Source: CAZHTF01 sp964535305 | GTDB taxonomy: Bacteria; Planctomycetota; Phycisphaerae; UBA1845; Fen-1342 | Direction: 5' to 3' | NCBI GenBank assembly: GCA_964535305.1 | Contig: CAZHTF010000099.1 | Location: 1 to 9,606, forward strand | Length of the DNA stretch: 9,606 bases | Shown: one piece after another, positions 5,403-9,606 of the stretch | Layout: the number at the start of each line of letters is the position of its first letter | Position numbering within the stretch: position 1 is the first letter of the stretch | Translations under genes and position numbers: made by a program | Notes under the pieces: generated by a model | The model's database searches: none | What the model saw: only the letters and a program-made list of their open reading frames with translations | What the model was told of the DNA's origin: nothing

Positions 5403-6548
5403 ATGGCCACGCTCAGCGACGACAGCGTCGTACTCGTTCAGGCGGTGCGCGACTTCGCTCGCGCCGAGTTGCCGCAGCGCGACGCCCAGTGGGATCGCAG
5501 TGAAACCTCGTGCTGCGAAGCCTTTGGACCGCTGTACGACCTCGGGCTGCTCGGTTTACGCGTGCCGGAAGCGCACGGCGGGCTGGGCTGCGACATGCCC
5601 ACCTATGCCGCCATCATCCGCGAGCTTTCGTACGCATCAGCCTCGGTCGGCGTGACCGTTAGCGTGCACAGCATGGTGGCGGAGATCGTGCGGACATTCG
5701 CGCGCCCCGAGGTGCAGGCGCGGCTGCTGCCACAGCTTGCGCAGCCGGGCAACCTGGCGGCCTTCGCAATCAGCGAGCCGAACGCCGGCAGCGATCCGGG
5801 TTCGGCCCGTACGCGCGCCACGGCCTGCGAAGGCGGCTGGAAATTGAGCGGGGCGAAGATGTGGGTCACCAACGGCCTGACCGGCCGATGGTTCGTCGTG
5901 TTGGCGCGACTCGCCGACGCGCCCGCGAGCGGCACCCAGGGACTGTGCATGTTCCTGCTGGATGCGCAGCAGCCCGGCGTACAGCGCAGTGCGATTCACG
6001 GAAAAATGGGCATCCGCGGCTCCGAAACCGCCGAAATGAGCCTCGATGGCGCGTTCGTTCCCAGCGCGCACCTGCTGGGCGAGCCGGGTTGGGGATTACG
6101 CGTTGCGCTTTCAGCGCTCGACGGCGGCCGCATCGGCATCGCCTCGCAGGCGATTGGCATCGGCAGCGCCGCACTTGACCTGATGGTCGGATACGCGCGG
6201 CAGCGCGAGCAATTCGGGCGGAAAATCGCGGATTTCCAGGCGATCCAGTGGATGATCGCGGACAGCGCCGCCGAGCTGGCCGCCGCTCAGGCGCTGGTCG
6301 ACCAAGCAACGCTGCTGAAAGACGCCGATCGGTCCTTTTCGAGCGTAGCGGCCATGGCCAAGCTCTACGCCAGCGAAACCGCAAACCGCGTCGCGTACCG
6401 CGCGGTGCAGTCGCATGGCGGCTACGGCTACGTGCACGAATTCAGAGTCGAGCAGCTCTATCGCGACGCGCGCATCACCGCGATCTACGAAGGCACCAGC
6501 GAAATCCAGCGCCACGTGATTGCCCGCGGATTGCTGCGCGCCACCTGA
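5403..6548 (+). CDS. Acyl-CoA dehydrogenase family protein
   Basis: FAD enzyme that desaturates acyl-CoA at the alpha-beta bond and hands the electrons to ETF. The ATG at 5403 gives 381 aa, the usual family length, and a normal N-terminus. GGAG at 5388-5391 is upstream at a slightly long 11 nt. An in-frame ATG at 5361 would add a Pro/Arg-rich 14 aa untypical of the family. Family features are PROSITE signature 1 (AISEPNAGSDPGS, 122-134), WVTNG (154-158), REQFGRKIADFQAIQ (268-282), a signature-2 region QSHGGYGYVHEF (336-347), and IYEGTSEIQR (361-370), whose E363 aligns with the catalytic base of short- and medium-chain enzymes. One signature-2 position is Gln351 where Arg/Lys is usual. Chain length and exact substrate cannot be read from sequence; branched-chain or short-chain acyl-CoA is possible. 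EtfBA nearby is the expected electron acceptor. Confidence 0.95.
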   Translation: MATLSDDSVVLVQAVRDFARAELPQRDAQWDRSETSCCEAFGPLYDLGLLGLRVPEAHGGLGCDMPTYAAIIRELSYASASVGVTVSVHSMVAEIVRTFARPEVQARLLPQLAQPGNLAAFAISEPNAGSDPGSARTRATACEGGWKLSGAKMWVTNGLTGRWFVVLARLADAPASGTQGLCMFLLDAQQPGVQRSAIHGKMGIRGSETAEMSLDGAFVPSAHLLGEPGWGLRVALSALDGGRIGIASQAIGIGSAALDLMVGYARQREQFGRKIADFQAIQWMIADSAAELAAAQALVDQATLLKDADRSFSSVAAMAKLYASETANRVAYRAVQSHGGYGYVHEFRVEQLYRDARITAIYEGTSEIQRHVIARGLLRAT

Positions 6549-6587
6549 ACCGGCGGCCCGCCGAGCTTCCGGAATTGCGCGTACCTT

Positions 6588-7253
6588 TCAGGCCGAGACA
6601 GCTTGCTGGGCTGCGACGCCGGCGATCATCAGTTCATCATCGATTTGGGCCGTTAATTCAAAGGTCTTCTGCGCAGCGCGCACGATCGCGTCGCATTCTG
6701 GCGCGCCCAGCCCTGCGGCATCCATGCGCTGCTTGAAGCTGGCCCACTCGGCCCGCTGACCTTCGCCGTGCGGATCGAAGTAGCGCGTGCCGCCGATTGA
6801 GAGCGCGTACGCACGCCGCACGACCCGCGCGAGCATGTGGCTGCCGTTCTTGCTGCCTTCAAAGACATAGAACACGCCCAGCAGCGCGATCGGACTGTTG
6901 GTGTGCAGCCGTTCGATCTCGCGCAGTAGCGCCGCGGTTGCCGGCAGGGCGGCGATCCGCCGCGCGTCTGCGCCCAGGTGCCGCAGGTCTTCATCCAGCC
7001 GCGCGGTTTGATAGAGGTGACTTGGAATCAGTCCAGCCAGTCGCTCGTCCGCGTCACACAGCTGCGCCACCAGTGGCTCGAGCGTTGCGTGAATCAGCCG
7101 CCGCTGCCCCAGCAGCGCGACGTAGCGATCCAGCGGAAGCGTTCCGCGGGCCAGCGATTGCTCGAGCAGGCGGCTCTCGGCTTGCTGATGGTGCTCGGCC
7201 GTCTCCGAGCGCAGCCGCGCCGTGATGCTTGCGCCGATCGTGTTAGATTCCAT
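6588..7253 (-). CDS. Biliverdin-producing heme oxygenase
   Basis: A 221-aa all-helical protein of the heme oxygenase family, which opens heme with O2 and reductant to biliverdin, CO and Fe2+. The proximal-helix pattern T-x3-H-x3-E is present as T18...H22...E26 (ETAEHHQQAE), so H22 is the likely axial heme ligand. The distal-helix region is LLGVFYVFEGSKNGSHMLARV (124-144), with glycines at 133 and 137 where the family needs close packing over the heme. Length is normal for bacterial members. The ATG at 7253 is backed by GAGGAG at 7266-7261 with a 7-nt spacer, the strongest ribosome binding site in the window. It is the second gene after a 40-aa membrane peptide 46 bp upstream. No phytochrome, bilin reductase or heme-uptake gene is in view. 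The role may be iron release from heme or bilin supply; the sequence does not decide. Confidence 0.9.
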   Translation of the reverse strand: MESNTIGASITARLRSETAEHHQQAESRLLEQSLARGTLPLDRYVALLGQRRLIHATLEPLVAQLCDADERLAGLIPSHLYQTARLDEDLRHLGADARRIAALPATAALLREIERLHTNSPIALLGVFYVFEGSKNGSHMLARVVRRAYALSIGGTRYFDPHGEGQRAEWASFKQRMDAAGLGAPECDAIVRAAQKTFELTAQIDDELMIAGVAAQQAVSA

Positions 7254-7260
7254 CCGGTAA

Positions 7261-7266
7261 CTCCTC
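7261..7266 (-). promoter_or_regulatory. Strong Shine-Dalgarno site of heme oxygenase
   Basis: Minus-strand AAAGAGGAG followed by TTACCGG and the ATG at 7253. It fixes the start codon. It also suggests that the gene is translated from an internal position of a longer mRNA. Confidence 0.8.
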
Positions 7267-7299
7267 TTTAACGCTTGGGCCGACTTGCGTGATTTCCAT

Positions 7300-7422
7300 C
7301 TAGTTTGCGCGGCGGCAGCCTTCGAAGACGACGCCGGCCGCCAGCAACCACAGGATTCCTTTCCCCAGAAAGAAAAGGAACCCGACCAGGCCCGCCCGTC
7401 GCAACCAAGTTTTATTCATCAT
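7300..7422 (-). CDS. Small single-helix membrane peptide, 40 aa
   Basis: The reading frame begins with two consecutive ATG codons (7422-7417) and ends with TAG at 7302-7300. The peptide starts MMNKTWLRRAGLVGFLFFLG, continues KGILWLLAAGVVFEG and ends CRRAN. It has a basic N-terminus (K4, R8, R9), a hydrophobic segment at about 10-33 broken by Lys21, and a basic tail. The positive-inside rule does not fix orientation because both ends are basic. A promoter with 17-bp spacing lies 29 bp upstream, and heme oxygenase follows after 46 bp, so both probably share one mRNA. The ribosome binding site is weak (GAG at 7-10 nt upstream). Short hydrophobic peptides of this flavour, with a GFLFFLxKG core, occur in other bacteria to my recollection, but I cannot name a family or function. 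Confidence 0.55.
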   Translation of the reverse strand: MMNKTWLRRAGLVGFLFFLGKGILWLLAAGVVFEGCRRAN

Positions 7423-7450
7423 GCCGTCGCTCTATTACCAATCTTTCCGC

Positions 7451-7479
7451 TTTATACATAAAACGAATTTGATTTGCAA
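7451..7479 (-). promoter_or_regulatory. Sigma70-like promoter for the small peptide-heme oxygenase operon
   Basis: On the minus strand, TTGCAA (7479-7474), then 17 bp, then TATAAA (7456-7451). These are 4/6 and 5/6 consensus matches in an AT-rich island that stands out in this GC-rich window. Initiation would be near 7444, about 22 nt before the small ORF. I see no heme- or iron-regulator operator that I can identify with confidence. Confidence 0.6.
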
Positions 7480-7554
7480 GGACTTACGGCGGGAATCTCG
7501 CGCGGCGCCCTCGCGCTTACTTGGCGAGTGTTTGCGGTACCGGATTGGCAGGAG

Positions 7555-9183
7555 TTAGCGCGGGCCAATGACGGCCGGTGGACTGACGTTTCCGCAGCGA
7601 TCGACGGCGCTCAGGGCCACCACGGCGGGTGCCGCGCCCTCGAGCGTGGCGGAGTTGGTCGATCCGGGCAGCACCATCATGCGCCACTGCGAATCCTGCT
7701 GGAAACGCAGAACGTACAGCGCGGCGCGTTCGCCGTCGCCCGCGCTCCAGTCAAGGCGTGTTCCACCGGCGGCGCGCGTCAGGCGCAGACGTGGCGTCGC
7801 GGGGTCGCGCGCGTCGAGCCAGCGCATTGGCGGCGCGATGGCGTGGCTGAGATAGACCTCGTTGTCCAGAAGTGTTGTCAGTCCGGCGCGATCCTCCAGC
7901 AGTGGCTTCATGCTGAAAAGCAGGTGTCCGGCTGTGCCGGCGCGATCGCGGGTCTGCGCGATCTGGGCGGCGATCTCGCCCGCGGGCCACCCGCCGTTCG
8001 CCGCCCCGCTCTTGCTGGCGTAGATACCGGGCAGTACGTGACGGGCCTGCGCGTTCTGGGCCAGCCACCAATCCAGCAGGACCGGGAAGCTCTGCGGCGT
8101 TTGCGCGATCGGCCAGTAGAGTTGCGGGGCCAGATAATCGACCCAGCCAGACATCAGCCAGCGGCGCGAGTCGGCGTAGATCTGGGCGTAGGCATCCATG
8201 CCGCGAATTTGCGGCGGGTTTCCCGGGCGCCAGATACCGAAAGGACTGATGCCAACCTTGATTGAGGCGCGGACCGACTTGACCGCTTCGTAGAGCTGCT
8301 GCACGAACGCGTCGATATTGGCGCGGCGCCAGTCGTCACGGGTCAGATTGCCGCCTGCCTGCTGATACGCGCTCCAGGTCGCGTCGTCGGGGAAGTCGAT
8401 TGGTTTGCCCTTCGCGTCGTTCTGTGGGTAGGGGTAGAAGTAGTCGTCAAGATGAACGCCATCGATGTCGTAGCGCTGCGCCACGTCGCGGATGACGCGC
8501 AGCGAGTGTGCCCGCGCGTCGGCCTCGCCGGGGTCGAGCCAGAGCATGTCGGCATACTTTCGCACCCAGCCGGGCTGCGTGTTGCTGACATGCCGCGCGT
8601 CCGCAGCCGACTTCGCGCCCTTCGCACGCGCCCGGAACGGATTGAACCAGGCGTGCAGCTCGAGCCCGCGGCGGTGGGCCTCGTCGACGGCGAAGCTGAG
8701 CGGGTCATACGCGGGGGTGGGGCCGCGGCCCATGGTTCCGGTTAGAAACTCAGACCAGGGCTCCAGCTCCGAGCGATAGAGCGCGTCGCACGCTGGCCGG
8801 ACCTGAAACACGATCGCGTTCAGCCGCAGGGCGGCGGCGCGATCCAGGATGGCGCGCAGCTCGGCCTGCTGCTGTTCGACCGAAAGGCCCGGCTGAGAGG
8901 GCCAGTCGATATTCGCGACCGTCGCCACCCAGACGCCGCGAAACTCGCGCGGGATCGGCGGCAGATCGCGTTCGCGGCCGACCGCGCCGACGCGCACGGC
9001 GTCCGAGCGTGTGCACGCCAGCGGCAGCATTGAAAAGAGCAGCAGCGCCAACAGTTGTGTTTGAGCGCGGCAAATCGCCGGCAAGCGGCACGTCTTCGCC
9101 GCAGCAATTTCGCGCGATGCTGCGGAAGAGCGCCGAATCGCTCGATGGCTGGATGACGGACGCCCGCGCTGCGCTTTGCACAT
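7555..9183 (-). CDS. GHL10 (UPF0748/DigH-YngK-like) glycosidase, probable lipoprotein, with C-terminal FN3-like domain
   Basis: A 542-aa protein. A hydrophobic stretch QLLALLLFSMLPLAC (43-57) ends at Cys57, a plausible lipid-attachment site. The GH10-like TIM-barrel domain (PF02638 type) covers about 80-400, with FRGVWVATVANIDWPS (81-96), NAIVFQVRP (122-130), AYDPLSFAVDEAHRRGLELH (158-177), AWFNPFRA (178-185), DIDGVHLDDYFYPYP (239-253), VGISPFGIWRPGNPP (310-324) and DYLAPQLYWP (349-358). Residues about 463-540 resemble an FN3 beta-sandwich. E. coli DigH of this family cleaves denuded peptidoglycan glycans, so an envelope-glycan role is likely but substrate is inferred. The ATG at 9183 leaves a long, Arg/Ser-rich 42-aa N-region. 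A TTG at 9084 would give a compact 23-residue signal peptide. A promoter-like pair ending near 9193 slightly favours 9183. It is transcribed away from element copy B and has no operon partner. Confidence 0.9.
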   Translation of the reverse strand: MCKAQRGRPSSSHRAIRRSSAASREIAAAKTCRLPAICRAQTQLLALLLFSMLPLACTRSDAVRVGAVGRERDLPPIPREFRGVWVATVANIDWPSQPGLSVEQQQAELRAILDRAAALRLNAIVFQVRPACDALYRSELEPWSEFLTGTMGRGPTPAYDPLSFAVDEAHRRGLELHAWFNPFRARAKGAKSAADARHVSNTQPGWVRKYADMLWLDPGEADARAHSLRVIRDVAQRYDIDGVHLDDYFYPYPQNDAKGKPIDFPDDATWSAYQQAGGNLTRDDWRRANIDAFVQQLYEAVKSVRASIKVGISPFGIWRPGNPPQIRGMDAYAQIYADSRRWLMSGWVDYLAPQLYWPIAQTPQSFPVLLDWWLAQNAQARHVLPGIYASKSGAANGGWPAGEIAAQIAQTRDRAGTAGHLLFSMKPLLEDRAGLTTLLDNEVYLSHAIAPPMRWLDARDPATPRLRLTRAAGGTRLDWSAGDGERAALYVLRFQQDSQWRMMVLPGSTNSATLEGAAPAVVALSAVDRCGNVSPPAVIGPR

Positions 9184-9192
9184 GGGCTGGAC

Positions 9193-9221
9193 TATCTAAC
9201 CGCTGCGGCGCGATTCGCCAA
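9193..9221 (-). promoter_or_regulatory. Candidate promoter for the GHL10 gene
   Basis: Minus strand: TTGGCG (9221-9216), 17 bp, TAGATA (9198-9193). The -35 matches 4/6 and the -10 only 3/6. Initiation near 9186 would make the ATG at 9183 nearly leaderless, in line with its missing Shine-Dalgarno sequence. Confidence 0.35.
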
Positions 9222-9293
9222 GTCGCGACGACGGCGCGGCTCCTAAGAGCAGTTTCACTTTTCTCCAGTTGCATAGCCCGCGTGCGTGAAGTA

Positions 9294-9362
9294 GCCGGTT
9301 GCGACGCCGGCCGGCGGCTGCCAAGTTGCCGGGGTTGCCGGTTTGCGTCGCTGGTCGGCGGC
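9294..9362 (+). repeat. Imperfect tandem duplication inside copy B
   Basis: 9294-9318 (starts GCCGGTTGCGACG) and 9337-9362 (starts GCCGGTTTGCGTCG) are diverged copies with a period of about 43 bp. Copy A has only one counterpart, around 4121-4145. Confidence 0.5.
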
Positions 9363-9466
9363 GGCGCGATTTTCGCCCCAACGGGGCGAAGGAATGTGGT
9401 CACGTGCACGTGTGCATGTACGCACGCGATCATGAGGCGGTGCGCGTTTCGCCCCAAGGGGGCGAA

Positions 9467-9528
9467 GGAATGTAGCCACGGGTTCCGCTGCGGGCCTGCG
9501 GCCTTCGCTCCGCCCGTGGCTACATTCC
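9467..9528. repeat. Single REP-like hairpin with 16-bp perfect arms (copy B)
   Basis: GGAATGTAGCCACGGG (9467-9482) is the exact reverse complement of 9513-9528. The 30-nt interior can fold further through GGCC/GGCC. GTAG at one foot and CTAC at the other make it symmetric, unlike the doubled arrangement in copy A. Confidence 0.75.
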
Positions 9529-9606
9529 GCGGCCCGTGCGGGGCCGAGTTTCTAGAAAACCCAGACACATCATTGGCGACATTCCGCGGACCGCCGGGGC
9601 CGAATT

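Larger units (their letters stand above)
9247..9606 (+). mobile_element. Second copy of the REP-containing element (copy B), truncated by the window end
   Basis: The left end 9247-9276 resembles the left inverted repeat at 4072-4100, and 9247-9262 matches the reverse complement of the right repeat of copy A with one difference. The same orientation and order follow: GC palindrome, hairpin 9372-9390, CACGTGCACGTG (9401-9412) and a GCACGCGATCATGAGGCG block. Next come hairpin 9448-9466, a REP hairpin 9467-9528, CGGCCC/GGGCCG (9530-9546) and TTTCTAGAAAACCCAGACAC (9550-9569). It lacks about 140 bp present in copy A (one REP plus the two-hairpin core) and gains a local duplication at 9294-9362. By comparison with copy A the right end should lie about 100 bp past the window. 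It has no supported coding sequence. Confidence 0.6.

Noticed and set aside
3369..6548. A queE-linked DNA modification or defence island
   Set aside because: Only queE is present, with no other dpd or queuosine genes, nucleases or methyltransferases. The neighbours are ETF and acyl-CoA dehydrogenase.
6551..6563. CGGCGG-C-CCGCCG inverted repeat between acyl-CoA dehydrogenase and heme oxygenase as a bidirectional terminator
   Set aside because: The stem is short and no T-tract follows on either strand, so it cannot be called an intrinsic terminator.
7474..8265. Plus-strand open frame of 263 aa across the 3' part of the GHL10 gene
   Set aside because: Antisense shadow of a gene with clear domain motifs; no ribosome binding site or family features.
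8750..9568. Minus-strand open frame of 272 aa running from copy B into the GHL10 gene
   Set aside because: Its N-terminal part is a translation of the REP hairpins and the rest is a shifted frame of the GHL10 gene.

Overview
The window is GC-rich bacterial DNA with mostly single-gene transcription units. It carries lipoprotein-like secreted proteins, an etfBA pair, and dispersed arrays of CGCCCC/GGGGCG hairpins with GTAG-CCACGGG feet. That combination suggests a Planctomycetota-like genome, possibly Phycisphaerae. This placement is an inference from style and recall; no rRNA or other marker gene is present.

Layout, left to right. A putative secreted, cysteine-rich protein (267-1325, +) sits behind a good sigma70-like promoter. 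It converges on the electron-transfer flavoprotein pair etfB-etfA (3240 to 1396, - strand). Divergent from etfB is queE (3369-4022, +), which makes the 7-deazaguanine precursor CDG. Next comes a non-coding repetitive element (4072-4629) with near-matching 29/30-bp terminal inverted repeats and a nested pair of REP-like hairpins. A 174-aa protein of unknown function (4780-5304, +) and an acyl-CoA dehydrogenase (5403-6548, +) follow. The acyl-CoA dehydrogenase converges on a small operon on the - strand: an untracked 40-aa single-helix membrane peptide (7422 to 7300), then a biliverdin-type heme oxygenase (7253 to 6588). A DigH/YngK-like GHL10 glycosidase lipoprotein with a C-terminal FN3-like domain occupies 9183 to 7555. 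The right edge holds a second, shorter copy of the repetitive element, cut off by the window end.

Functional links. Acyl-CoA dehydrogenase passes electrons to ETF, so ACAD and EtfBA probably work together, although they are 2 kb apart and not co-transcribed. The other genes are unrelated housekeeping or cell-envelope functions. I see no defence system, biosynthetic cluster or prophage. The least ordinary material is non-coding: the two element copies at 4072-4629 and 9247-9606. One has a doubled REP hairpin and the other a single one. The 40-aa membrane peptide ahead of heme oxygenase is the most interesting coding observation.
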